DNA from: a virus
IMG/VR virus record: IMGVR_UViG_3300027741_000153
Span: 1 to 35,447 of that record
Reading direction: 5' to 3' (one strand)
DNA: 35,447 bases
The notes below the pieces were generated by a model. It was not told where the DNA came from. It worked only from the letters and a program-made list of their open reading frames with translations, and made no database searches. Shown here in pieces: positions 22,436-29,692 of this stretch (positions are counted from its first letter, which is position 1; each line of letters opens with the position of its first letter). The translations under genes and the position numbers were made by a program.

Positions 22436-22463
22436 TTGACAACCCTAATATTTATGCTATTGT
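22436..22463 (+). promoter_or_regulatory. Sigma70-type promoter for the AAA+ gene
   Basis: TTGACA (22436-22441), 16-bp spacer with TGC just before TATTGT (22458-22463), an extended -10. Leader of about 26 nt with AGGGAA before ATG 22496. It overlaps a late octamer on the other strand. Confidence 0.65.
22449..22456 (-). promoter_or_regulatory. Late promoter octamer on the minus strand
   Basis: CATAAATA read on the minus strand (plus-strand TATTTATG), inside the spacer of the sigma70 promoter facing right. It would drive the reversed gene at 22092 with a start near 22443. Confidence 0.5.
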
Positions 22464-22495
22464 AAGTTATAGACTCAAACACAGGGAAATTTACC

Positions 22496-23281
22496 ATGGC
22501 TCGCATGAATGATGAAGCAATTATGGCACGTATTGCCGAGCGTTTCGAGATTTTGGAAGATATGACCACTGCCGTAAAGGAAGGTGATGTCCGTGCCATG
22601 ATCGTGGTAGGACCGCCAGGCGTTGGTAAATCCTATGGCGTTCATAAAAAGTTGGACGAACATTCTCTTTATGACGAAGTTGCTGGCAAGGTCAAGTATC
22701 AGGTTGTCAAGGGTGCTATGACGGCTCTTGGTCTGTACGCCAAGTTGTATGAATTCAGCGATGCTGGCAGCGTGTTGGTATTTGACGATTGCGATAGCGT
22801 GTTGATGGACGAGTTGTCACTTAATATTCTCAAAGCCGCACTTGACAGTGGCAAGAAACGCACCATCCACTGGAACGCTGATAGTAATTTGCTACACAAG
22901 CAAGGCATCCCTAACAAGTTTGACTTCAAGGGTGGCGTTATCTTTATCACCAACTTGAAGTTTGAAAACATTCGCTCTAAGAAACTGCAAGATCATCTTG
23001 GTGCGCTACAGTCTCGTTGCCACTATATTGATTTGACAATGGATACTGAACACGATAAATATCTTCGTATTCGGCAGATTGCAGAAAGCGGACAACTGTT
23101 TAGTGGTTATGATATGACCAAAGAACAGGAAACCGAAATTCTGCACTTTATGAAGGACAATGCCAAGCGGTTCCGTGAAATGTCATTGCGTACTGCTCTT
23201 AAGTTAGCAGACCTTCGTAAGTCGCAGCCAAACCGTTGGCAGCGTGTTGCAGAAGTAACGATTATGAGGAACGGTGCATGA
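22496..23281 (+). CDS. AAA+ ATPase
   Basis: 261 residues. Walker A VVGPPGVGKSYG (about 37-48), Walker B VLVFDDCDSV (about 93-102), sensor-1 region GVIFITNLKF (about 147-156) and a QSRC-type segment LGALQSRCHYIDL (about 168-180), with an arginine-rich C-terminal helix domain (FREMSLRTALKLADLRK). The SRC triplet recalls clamp loader subunits, but the rest does not match T4 gp44 and the gp44-type N-terminus is missing. It may be a helicase loader or remodelling ATPase for replication. AGGGAA ribosome site; the next gene overlaps its stop (ATGA). Confidence 0.8.
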   Translation: MARMNDEAIMARIAERFEILEDMTTAVKEGDVRAMIVVGPPGVGKSYGVHKKLDEHSLYDEVAGKVKYQVVKGAMTALGLYAKLYEFSDAGSVLVFDDCDSVLMDELSLNILKAALDSGKKRTIHWNADSNLLHKQGIPNKFDFKGGVIFITNLKFENIRSKKLQDHLGALQSRCHYIDLTMDTEHDKYLRIRQIAESGQLFSGYDMTKEQETEILHFMKDNAKRFREMSLRTALKLADLRKSQPNRWQRVAEVTIMRNGA

Positions 23282-23448
23282 AGACATACGATATCAAGGG
23301 ATATGTGACAAAGCCACAAACCCCAACTGCACAGTTTCAAGTAACTGTAAATGCCAATGATCAAACAAGTGCTAAACGTTTAGTTCAAATGCAATATGGT
23401 ATGGGCGGTACAGTTACTATCCAACGAATATTAGAAAAGAAAAAGTAA
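23278..23448 (+). CDS. Small protein downstream of AAA+ ATPase
   Basis: 56 residues from ATG 23278, which overlaps the AAA+ stop. MKTYDIKGYVTKPQTPTAQFQVTVNANDQTSAKRLVQMQYG is a short alpha-beta domain of a type with a beta strand, an Ala-Lys-Arg helix and a final strand. Ends in a basic tail. It is the last gene before a terminator. Function unknown; the coupling to the AAA+ gene suggests a joint role. Confidence 0.65.
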   Translation: MKTYDIKGYVTKPQTPTAQFQVTVNANDQTSAKRLVQMQYGMGGTVTIQRILEKKK

Positions 23449-23455
23449 TTTTCTC

Positions 23456-23481
23456 AAACAGGGCTTTTGCCCTGTTTTTTT
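23456..23481 (+). terminator. Rho-independent terminator before uvsW
   Basis: AAACAGGGC (23456-23464) pairs with GCCCTGTTT (23469-23477), 4-nt loop, T to 23481. It separates the AAA+ transcript from the uvsW promoter that starts two bases later. Confidence 0.88.
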
Positions 23482-23482
23482 A

Positions 23483-23511
23483 TTGCCTTATCGTAAATTA
23501 TTGTGTATATT
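23483..23511 (+). promoter_or_regulatory. Sigma70-type promoter for uvsW, leaderless geometry
   Basis: TTGCCT (23483-23488), 17-bp spacer, TATATT (23506-23511). Only 7 nt separate the -10 from ATG 23519, with no ribosome site, so the transcript would start at or one base before the start codon. Confidence 0.65.
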
Positions 23512-23518
23512 AATACTA

Positions 23519-24964
23519 ATGCTGTGCAAGATTGTAATTCGTGACGAAGTAAATTGTAAACTTGAAGGGCTTGATGCGGATACTCGCCGTAGGCTTGTGG
23601 CCAAGTTCAAGTATGAAGTGCCATATGCTCGCCATCTGCCAAGCGTTAAGTTAGGACGTTGGGATGGCAAGGTTGCGTACTTTCAATTAGGTGGTAGTAC
23701 CTATATCAATCTACTGCCTGATATCATTGAATATCTCACTGAACGCAATTGGGAATTTGAAATAGAAGACAATCGTTCATCTCGTCAAACATTCGAATTT
23801 ACTCAGGTAGACGAAAGCACATTTGCACATAAGACATGGCCAAAAGGTCATCCTGTCGCTGGTCAACCAATAGTACTACGTGATTATCAAATTGAAATCA
23901 TCAATAAGTTTCTTGGTAATACACAGTGTGTACAGAATGTAGCCACTGGTGCTGGCAAAACTATCATGACAGCAGCTTTGAGCCTTATGGTTGAACCATA
24001 TGGTCGTTCTATTGTTATTGTTCCAAGCAAAAGTTTAGTTCTACAAACAGAAGAAGATTACAAAAATCTTGGGCTAGATGTTGGTGTTTATTTTGGTGAA
24101 CGCAAAGAATTAGGTCGCACACATACTATCTGCACATGGCAAAGCCTCAATAGTCTTTACAAGAGCACTAAAGGTACAGGCAATGAGTGGACCATGATGC
24201 TTAATGTTGCAGCAGTTATTGTTGACGAGGTGCATCAGGCAAAGGCAGAAGTTCTCAAGTCAATGCTTACTACTGAATTTGCTGATGTTCCTATTCGTTG
24301 GGGATTGACTGGAACTATTCCCAAAGAAGCATTTGAACAAGTTGCACTTAAAGTAGCAATTGGTGATGTTATCAGTCAACTTAGTGCTAGCACCCTACAA
24401 GAGGCTGGTGTGCTGTCTAATTGCCATGTAAATATTGTGCAAACAGTTGAGCACAGTGATTTTAGAAATTACCAAGAAGAATTAAAATACCTTACAACGA
24501 ATAAAGATCGTCTTGACCATATGGCAAGCCTTCTTGGTGAAGTTATTAAAACAGGAAACACACTTGTGCTAGTAGACCGCCGTGAATGCGGTGATGAATT
24601 GGTTGCACGACTGCCCAACAGTGTGTTTGTTCAAGGAGACATGAAGAATGCAAAACGCAAAGAACATTATGATGAGATTGCTAACGTCAGTGACAAAATC
24701 ATTGTTGCAACTTATGGAGTGGCTGCAGTTGGCATTAATGTTCCTCGTATTTTTAATCTTGTTCTTATTGAACCTGGCAAGTCATTCGTTCGTGTCATTC
24801 AATCTATCGGTCGTGGCATTCGTAAGGCAGAAGACAAAGACTTTGTTCAAATCTGGGACTTAACTGCTGATTGTAAATTTGCCAAGCGCCATCTTACAAA
24901 GCGTAAACAATTCTACAAAGAAGCTAACTATCCATTTACGCAAGAAAAGAGTATCTATAAATGA
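23519..24964 (+). CDS. uvsW: UvsW, superfamily 2 recombination helicase
   Basis: 481 residues from ATG 23519. It is a 3'-5' SF2 helicase that unwinds branched and R-loop DNA and helps switch T4 replication to recombination. Motifs: N-terminal double-psi-like domain (LPSVKLGRWDGKVAYF); QIEIINKFLGNTQCVQNVATGAGKTIMTAA (motif I, about 140-152); VDEVHQAKAE (motif II, DEVH); TGTIPK; then LVDRRECGDELVARL, ATYGVAAVGINVP and VQSIGRGIRKAEDK (motif VI). The in-frame ATG at 23483 lies in the promoter, so it is not the start. It is slightly shorter than T4 UvsW (503). Overlaps the next gene by 4 bp. Confidence 0.93.
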   Translation: MLCKIVIRDEVNCKLEGLDADTRRRLVAKFKYEVPYARHLPSVKLGRWDGKVAYFQLGGSTYINLLPDIIEYLTERNWEFEIEDNRSSRQTFEFTQVDESTFAHKTWPKGHPVAGQPIVLRDYQIEIINKFLGNTQCVQNVATGAGKTIMTAALSLMVEPYGRSIVIVPSKSLVLQTEEDYKNLGLDVGVYFGERKELGRTHTICTWQSLNSLYKSTKGTGNEWTMMLNVAAVIVDEVHQAKAEVLKSMLTTEFADVPIRWGLTGTIPKEAFEQVALKVAIGDVISQLSASTLQEAGVLSNCHVNIVQTVEHSDFRNYQEELKYLTTNKDRLDHMASLLGEVIKTGNTLVLVDRRECGDELVARLPNSVFVQGDMKNAKRKEHYDEIANVSDKIIVATYGVAAVGINVPRIFNLVLIEPGKSFVRVIQSIGRGIRKAEDKDFVQIWDLTADCKFAKRHLTKRKQFYKEANYPFTQEKSIYK

Positions 24965-25731
24965 AGATAGCAGTATGTGGTTGCTCGTTCAGTGCTGTTA
25001 GTAATTTACCTGAGTATGCAGGAACTCATTGGAGTGAAGTTCTTGCCCGTAAACTCGGTGCAGAACTTGTTACATATGCTCGTCAAGGTATTGGCAACAA
25101 TGTAATACGATTACAGATTGATGAAGCTATTAAAGATAAAGCAGATTGGGTATTCATTGCAAGTACTACAGAAGATCGCATTGAATTTCCAGTTGAGAAA
25201 TTTATTAAGATAGAAGATGGTTCTCCCAACCATAGTGCTAAGCCAGAAAACCGCAATGGTTATTTGTGGGAAGATGGTTTAAAGAACTTTAACTATGGTG
25301 ATGCGCATCCTTATCGCATGATTGCTGAAACTATGTTTAGTGTGATTGAGAATTACGACCACAACTATCGCATTGCCAAAGTAGATAAGCATACACGAAT
25401 GGCAATGGAAGGTTACGCAGCATTTCTTTACGATGCACATTGGAAACGTCAAGTAGATAATTGGGTGTTGTTTGGTGGATTATGGAAATTAGATGCCCTT
25501 AAAATTCCATTCCTTTTTAATCCATGGAATACCTATATTAAAAATAAAAGTTGGAATGAAGATTTTCCACACGAATTTACTCACAAGTATTTTGCACCAC
25601 CGCAGTTTGCATTAGGTGCGTTTTGCGATAGCCATCCTCATGGTGGGGTAGACCCTGGCTATCATACAAGTACAGCGGGACAAGAAGCTATCGCTGAACT
25701 ATATTATAATTTTGTTAAGGAAAGACAGTGA
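24961..25731 (+). CDS. SGNH/GDSL-like hydrolase
   Basis: 256 residues. The opening IAVCGCSFSAVSNLPEYAGTHWSEVLARKLG (2-32) has the block-I G-x-S-F-S pattern of SGNH esterases, YARQGIGNNVI (about 39-49) corresponds to the block II-III Gly/Asn loop, and DSHPHGGVDPGYHTSTAGQEAIAELYYNFV near the end has the D-x-H-P block V. Such enzymes often deacetylate sugars; in a phage with a sugar cassette an acyl-esterase or sugar-acetyl modifying role is plausible. Overlaps uvsW and the next gene by 4 bp each. Confidence 0.7.
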   Translation: MKIAVCGCSFSAVSNLPEYAGTHWSEVLARKLGAELVTYARQGIGNNVIRLQIDEAIKDKADWVFIASTTEDRIEFPVEKFIKIEDGSPNHSAKPENRNGYLWEDGLKNFNYGDAHPYRMIAETMFSVIENYDHNYRIAKVDKHTRMAMEGYAAFLYDAHWKRQVDNWVLFGGLWKLDALKIPFLFNPWNTYIKNKSWNEDFPHEFTHKYFAPPQFALGAFCDSHPHGGVDPGYHTSTAGQEAIAELYYNFVKERQ

Positions 25732-26228
25732 GAATACTAACAGTAGACAATACCGTATTTGAGATGAATAATTTACCAGAACAAGTAGATGATTTACGAT
25801 TCTGTGTATTAGATAATTCTAACCCAAGTGAAGCAGATTATTATTTTCTTCCATTAGTATTTTTAGAAAGTTTTAATGATCCTGCCCTTGTGTTAAAGAT
25901 TGGTGAACACCGAATTATGATGCCATATAATTGGCGTATTCTTATTGGTGAAGCAGAGATTGGTGATTTAGAAGCACTACCACTTACAAAATTAAATGAC
26001 CGTGGTTTTCAAGCATTTACATTTAATCCAATCAGTTCATTCCGTGCAGCCTTTATGAATATTGAAATTGAAGATGTGTATCAAGATGTGCGCTGGTACT
26101 TCCCTAAACTAAAGAACGGTCAGCTACTTTGTATCCCAATCAGTGACGGACCAAAACCAATTTGCGCTTACTTTGTTAAAGAAATTAGTAGAGCATCGGA
26201 AACGATTGACATTCAAAACATAGTGTAG
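25728..26228 (+). CDS. Conserved phage hypothetical protein
   Basis: 166 residues with GTG start overlapping the preceding stop; AAGGAAAG 4-11 nt upstream. Compact, beta-rich: LTVDNTVFEMNNLP, MPYNWRILIGEAEIGDLEALPLTKLNDRGFQAFTFNP (about 64-101), VRWYFPKLKNGQLLCIPISDGPKPICAYFVKEISRA. A Gly/Pro/Asp-rich pattern like proteins conserved in marine T4-like phages, but I cannot name a family. The promoter for the next gene overlaps its last codons. No membrane segment. Confidence 0.65.
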   Translation: MRILTVDNTVFEMNNLPEQVDDLRFCVLDNSNPSEADYYFLPLVFLESFNDPALVLKIGEHRIMMPYNWRILIGEAEIGDLEALPLTKLNDRGFQAFTFNPISSFRAAFMNIEIEDVYQDVRWYFPKLKNGQLLCIPISDGPKPICAYFVKEISRASETIDIQNIV

Positions 26229-26234
26229 TATAAT
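26206..26234 (+). promoter_or_regulatory. Perfect sigma70 consensus promoter, leaderless geometry
   Basis: TTGACA (26206-26211), 17-bp spacer, TATAAT (26229-26234), an exact match at both boxes. The ATG at 26241 lies 6 nt after the -10, so the start would be the first codon. It is inside the end of the gene at 25728. Confidence 0.8.
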
Positions 26235-26240
26235 ATTATT

Positions 26241-26483
26241 ATGAGCATTGGAAACGCACCACCACCAAAAAGTTATTCAGACGAATGTGGTACCCACATT
26301 GGACCCGCAAGGTGGATGGCAATTCTTCGTGCAACTGAAAACAATCCTACACTAAAAGAACTTGCTGACGAATTGTTAGTAATGTACGAGTTGAGTGAAG
26401 AAGTGCAGAAAAATGATGACAGCATCTCTGGCATATTTTCACCAACTGCATCAGGTGAGTGGAGAGGAGTAATCCTTGGTTAA
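26241..26483 (+). CDS. Small protein with consensus promoter
   Basis: 80 residues, starts MSIGNAPPPKSYSDECGTHIGPARWM; then a helical acidic part (LKELADELLVMYELSEEVQKNDD). No Shine-Dalgarno; the -10 box is 6 nt upstream. No function recognised. Its stop overlaps the next gene by 8 bp. Being first behind a perfect early promoter suggests strong early expression of this and the following gp62-like gene. Confidence 0.7.
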   Translation: MSIGNAPPPKSYSDECGTHIGPARWMAILRATENNPTLKELADELLVMYELSEEVQKNDDSISGIFSPTASGEWRGVILG

Positions 26484-26940
26484 TAAACTTGACATTGGTT
26501 ATGAGATGGCACAGTTAGATACCAAGAACCGTGCCTTCTATGATGAACTTACCGATGAAGAACGCAAGAAGTTCTCTACCTATCTTATGTTGCGTTGGGG
26601 CAGTGCTGTAACGGGTGAGCCTATGTTGCAGCAGTATTATCTGCAAGCAATGAATGAACGTGTTAATAAGCGTTTCTTTGATCTTGGCAAACATCCTAAA
26701 CTGCAATGGTTATTGCTGACTACTGTCTCTCCTAACATGGGCAAGCATCGTCATGAGTGGATGGCGTTTTCTGCACGTAAGTCAAAGAATAAACGTGCGG
26801 ATATTATTGCCAAATTATATCCTGAATATAAACTTGATGATTGTGAACTGATGGCAGCAAGCATCCCTGATCCTGAATTTAAGGCAATGTTGGTGGAACT
26901 TGGTTGGAATGATAAAGAAATCAAAGAGGCAATGAAATGA
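26476..26940 (+). CDS. 62: Clamp-loader small subunit-like protein (gp62-like)
   Basis: 154 residues. TTG start at 26476 with GGAGAGGAG 7-15 nt upstream; an in-frame ATG follows ten codons later. The segment LMLRWGSAVTGEPMLQQYYLQAMNERVNKRFFDLGKHPKLQWLLL (about 37-81), then MGKHRHEWMAFSARK and the KNKRADIIAKLYPEYKLDDCELM block, matches my memory of gp62 in marine T4-like phages. gp62 with gp44 loads the gp45 clamp. No gp44 or gp45 lies in this window, so the assignment is by sequence pattern only. Overlaps both neighbours, coupled translation. Confidence 0.6.
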   Translation: MVNKLDIGYEMAQLDTKNRAFYDELTDEERKKFSTYLMLRWGSAVTGEPMLQQYYLQAMNERVNKRFFDLGKHPKLQWLLLTTVSPNMGKHRHEWMAFSARKSKNKRADIIAKLYPEYKLDDCELMAASIPDPEFKAMLVELGWNDKEIKEAMK

Positions 26941-27152
26941 CGCTTAAAAGTGCTTTTACAAACACTGGTGATGTTGCGTTTATTAACATTCAAGAAACTT
27001 ACGGCGGTCAAAATATTGATATTAGGTTCTCTATTGAAATGATGGAATTGGTTAAGTTCTGGCGTGAATGGGGACCAGTGTTTAAGAGTCATAATCCAAG
27101 CGTGATGGATGCTCTTCAACAAGCACGAACAATACATGAGATAACAAAATAA
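26937..27152 (+). CDS. Small protein, unknown function
   Basis: 71 residues (MTLKSAFTNTGDVAFINIQETYGGQNIDIRFSIEMMELVKFWREWGP). A beta-hairpin followed by a helix with two Trp. Starts inside the stop of the gp62-like gene (ATGA). One base separates it from the next gene. No family recognised. Confidence 0.65.
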   Translation: MTLKSAFTNTGDVAFINIQETYGGQNIDIRFSIEMMELVKFWREWGPVFKSHNPSVMDALQQARTIHEITK

Positions 27153-27153
27153 T

Positions 27154-27972
27154 ATGGACTTACTAACTGTTGTTTATCGTGATGAACTACATTTGCTTGA
27201 ACATCAAGCATACAGTATTGCGTATTATTTTCTTGATGAAATACAAAACATATACGTCATATTAAATGATGACACGCTAACTCATGATGATATTGACGTA
27301 AGTTGGTATGGCGATCTTGGTTATAAAGTCCGCATATTTCATCGCAATGAATTTGGTTATTATCCATCATCACATTTGTCAGGTTGGTATACGCAGCAAG
27401 TATGTAAGATACTTGGCACTGCACATGCAGAAAGCAATTGGTGCATGATACTTGATGCCAAGACATGGTTTATTCGTCCATTTGAAATTAGTGAAGTATT
27501 TGACCAGTATAACCGTGCACGATTTGCAATTTGGGATATTCCGCATAACCACTGGGATCGTGGTATTGAATATCTCAAAAAACATTATGATATCCCACGC
27601 ATTGATTGGTTAAGTCCTGCTGGTGTGCCATTTCTTGCTGATGTTAAAACGATGCGAGAAATGGTCTATGAAGAACCAGATTTTATAAAGTGGTTTGAAA
27701 ACAATTGTGAATTTCACATAAATGGAATAACTGAATTTCTTTGTTATAGTGCGTGGGTTACCAAACGTGGAAACTTTAATGACTTGTATACTGGTGAACA
27801 AGTAATTGAAGTTGCTAATCTAGCCGATTATGATGTGTCTAACTTTAATGTATGGTGGGAAAAAATTCATAAAGAAAATACGCTTACTGCAAGTGTGCAT
27901 CCTCGTGCTTATAAACTTCTTGATTACGATCAACGTAAAGCATGGGACGAGTTTGTAAAGGAACGCATATGA
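27154..27972 (+). CDS. Putative glycosyltransferase (DUF6492-like)
   Basis: 272 residues. Opens LLTVVYRDELHLLEHQAYSIAYYF, with the key motif SGWYTQQVCKILGTAHAESNWCMILDAKTWFIRPF (about 76-110): a GWY-QQ helix and a D-A-K-T-W that replaces a DxD-like donor site. WDIPHNHWDRG and PAGVPFLAD follow. This matches my memory of DUF6492, glycosyltransferase-like proteins for capsules and lipopolysaccharide. It starts one base after the previous gene and overlaps the PIG-L gene by 4 bp, so the two are coupled. Acceptor not known. Confidence 0.7.
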   Translation: MDLLTVVYRDELHLLEHQAYSIAYYFLDEIQNIYVILNDDTLTHDDIDVSWYGDLGYKVRIFHRNEFGYYPSSHLSGWYTQQVCKILGTAHAESNWCMILDAKTWFIRPFEISEVFDQYNRARFAIWDIPHNHWDRGIEYLKKHYDIPRIDWLSPAGVPFLADVKTMREMVYEEPDFIKWFENNCEFHINGITEFLCYSAWVTKRGNFNDLYTGEQVIEVANLADYDVSNFNVWWEKIHKENTLTASVHPRAYKLLDYDQRKAWDEFVKERI

Positions 27973-28499
27973 AAGCAGTATGTATGGTTGCTCATCCAGA
28001 TGATTGTGCGATCTTTGCTTACCAATTTATTATGGAACACCGTGATTGGGATTGGACGATATGTTATCTTACCTATCAACGAACCGATCCTCGTGGAGCA
28101 GAGATAGCCCAATTTTGGAAACAGCGTGGTATTTCAACAATGTTTGCTGGTTTACCCGATACATGGGAATATGTTGAACGTAATGAACTTGGATTTGACA
28201 CAGAACCAGCAGAAAAGTGGATACGTGCTGTATGCGATGGCGCAGATATTATACTAACACACAATGAGAAAGGTGAGTATAATCATCCTCATCATATATT
28301 CATCTACAAAGTAACGAGTTTTATTGCTATACCTAAGATTTGGTTTGGAAGTTACCCTGATTATTATAATCAACTAATTAGCACAGTTACACCGCCATAT
28401 GACCCAAGTGAACTTCCACTTCACGAAGAGGTAATTCGTGGATTTGATTTGACATCGTGGAAATATTATATTACCCCTGCAGCACAAAAACTGTTATAA
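27969..28499 (+). CDS. PIG-L/LmbE-family deacetylase
   Basis: 176 residues from ATG 27969; the in-frame ATG at 27942 lies inside the preceding gene. Zinc-dependent N-acetylglucosamine-type deacetylase. Metal and catalytic marks: MVAHPDDCAI (His9, Asp11, Asp12) and THNEKGEYNHPHHIFIYK with the H-P-H-H pair (about 97-106). The usual fold GADIILTHN strand is seen. The family removes the N-acetyl group from GlcNAc-type sugars; here the neighbouring glycosyltransferase suggests processing of a phage-made glycan. It is shorter than most bacterial members (about 230). The -10 of the next promoter lies in its last codons. Confidence 0.88.
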   Translation: MKAVCMVAHPDDCAIFAYQFIMEHRDWDWTICYLTYQRTDPRGAEIAQFWKQRGISTMFAGLPDTWEYVERNELGFDTEPAEKWIRAVCDGADIILTHNEKGEYNHPHHIFIYKVTSFIAIPKIWFGSYPDYYNQLISTVTPPYDPSELPLHEEVIRGFDLTSWKYYITPAAQKLL

Positions 28500-28500
28500 T
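28492..28500 (+). promoter_or_regulatory. Extended -10 promoter, leaderless geometry
   Basis: TGTTATAAT: TGN directly before TATAAT (28495-28500), an extended -10; no clear -35. ATG 28507 is 6 nt downstream with no ribosome site. Confidence 0.6.
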
Positions 28501-28506
28501 TACAAG

Positions 28507-29232
28507 ATGGACGAATTGCGTAAAATAGCTATTGAAGCAAGAAAAGAATTCAAACCTGGTGAACACGTATGCAAATACTGTGGGCAAGGATTTGTGCGAG
28601 AAAGTACGTTACAAGTTCATCAATGTGAACCTAAACGTCGTGATCAACAGCGTGGTGAAAAGGGAGTCATTATTGGTTTCCAAACCTGGCTACGGTTTTA
28701 TGAACTTACACAAGGTTCGGCTAAGTTAAAAACCTATGAAGATTTTTGTAACAATAACTTCTACAATGCTTTTGTAAAGTTTGGACGACATTGTGTGGCA
28801 ATTAGTGCAATCAATGTTAATCAGTTTATGGATTATGTGCTAAAGAAACAAATTAAGATCGATAACTGGTGTAAAGATAAAGTGTATGAAGAATATCTTT
28901 ATGGTATACTACGCAGCGAAAGTTCAAGCGATGCATTAGAACGTTCTATTTTAACCATGCAAGAATGGAGCGAAGAAACAGGAAATGATATTACCACATA
29001 TTTTACTGCGGTAAGTGCCAATCGTTTTGTGCAGCATATTCTTAATGGTCGTGTAAGCTGTTGGGCAATTTATTGCTGCGATAATGGCATTGATAAACTT
29101 GGAACGCTAAGCGAAGAACAAGTTACACTTCTTATGCCTTGGATTGATCCAGAATTTTGGCAACGCAAACTACACGATTATACTGCTGATACTGAAATGA
29201 CAAAGCATATATTGACACAAGCAGGTCTTTGA
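28507..29232 (+). CDS. C2H2-type zinc-finger protein
   Basis: 241 residues. HVCKYCGQGFVRESTLQVHQC (21-41) has CxxC then His and Cys, a C2HC zinc finger of the kind rare in bacteria but present in large phages. The rest (about 60-240) is helical with Trp and Phe-rich repeats (FNNFYNAFVKFGRH-like, WCKDKVYEEYLYGI, and TAVSANRFVQHIL). It may bind DNA and regulate transcription; this is inference. It starts 6 nt after TATAAT. Its stop overlaps the next gene start. The fourth metal ligand is Cys41 or His39, so zinc binding needs proof. Confidence 0.75.
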   Translation: MDELRKIAIEARKEFKPGEHVCKYCGQGFVRESTLQVHQCEPKRRDQQRGEKGVIIGFQTWLRFYELTQGSAKLKTYEDFCNNNFYNAFVKFGRHCVAISAINVNQFMDYVLKKQIKIDNWCKDKVYEEYLYGILRSESSSDALERSILTMQEWSEETGNDITTYFTAVSANRFVQHILNGRVSCWAIYCCDNGIDKLGTLSEEQVTLLMPWIDPEFWQRKLHDYTADTEMTKHILTQAGL

Positions 29233-29486
29233 TGTCACCACGTTTTATTATTGCTCACAAAGCATCACTACAAGATATCAGAACCATATCCAGTGATATC
29301 TATGCTATTGATTTGATAAAGAACAAAAGTATACTTGTAATTAGTGATGTTAGTTGGTGGGTTAGTAATGCAAAGGATATTGAGCAATGGTGTAATGCAT
29401 CATTGACAAAGTGGTCACAACACGGTATGCTGTTAGGATTTATAAATGATGAAGAACGTAACTTATTCTTAATGAGATGGGCATAA
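29232..29486 (+). CDS. Small protein with NDEER-RW tail (paralogue 1)
   Basis: 84 residues from ATG 29232, overlapping the previous stop; a TTG one codon earlier is unlikely. Starts MSPRFIIAHKASLQDI; body with KSILVISDVSWWVSNA; ends GFINDEERNLFLMRWA. The C-terminal motif is shared with the next gene. Mixed alpha/beta, function unknown. The next start overlaps its stop (TAATG). Confidence 0.65.
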   Translation: MSPRFIIAHKASLQDIRTISSDIYAIDLIKNKSILVISDVSWWVSNAKDIEQWCNASLTKWSQHGMLLGFINDEERNLFLMRWA

Positions 29487-29692
29487 TGTCTCATGTTGAT
29501 ATTGAATTTTCAAAAGATATATGGCATAATATCATTGAAGTTGGCGAGTGGCTTGATGAGTATATGCCTAATCCACCAGATGATGAGCAACCCAGATGGT
29601 TTATAGCCAATGGGCAAGATGATCGGTGGGGTATTAGGTTTTACAATGAAGAAGATGCTGCACTATACCTATTGCGGTGGGGAACTAGATAA
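29486..29692 (+). CDS. Small protein with NEED-RW tail (paralogue 2)
   Basis: 68 residues from ATG 29486; the in-frame ATG at 29477 is less likely because the TAATG overlap is the usual coupling here. Ends RFYNEEDAALYLLRWGTR, the same tail as the gene before. The N-terminal half (SKDIWHNIIEVGEWLDEYMP) is helical and acidic. Overlaps the next gene start at 29692. Function unknown; I recall similar short F-x-NEED-x-LRW proteins in marine phages. Confidence 0.65.
   Translation: MSHVDIEFSKDIWHNIIEVGEWLDEYMPNPPDDEQPRWFIANGQDDRWGIRFYNEEDAALYLLRWGTR

Noticed and set aside
22496-23281. gp44 clamp loader large subunit
   Set aside because: Only the general AAA+ motifs and an SRC triplet fit; the T4 gp44 N-terminus and overall length do not match.
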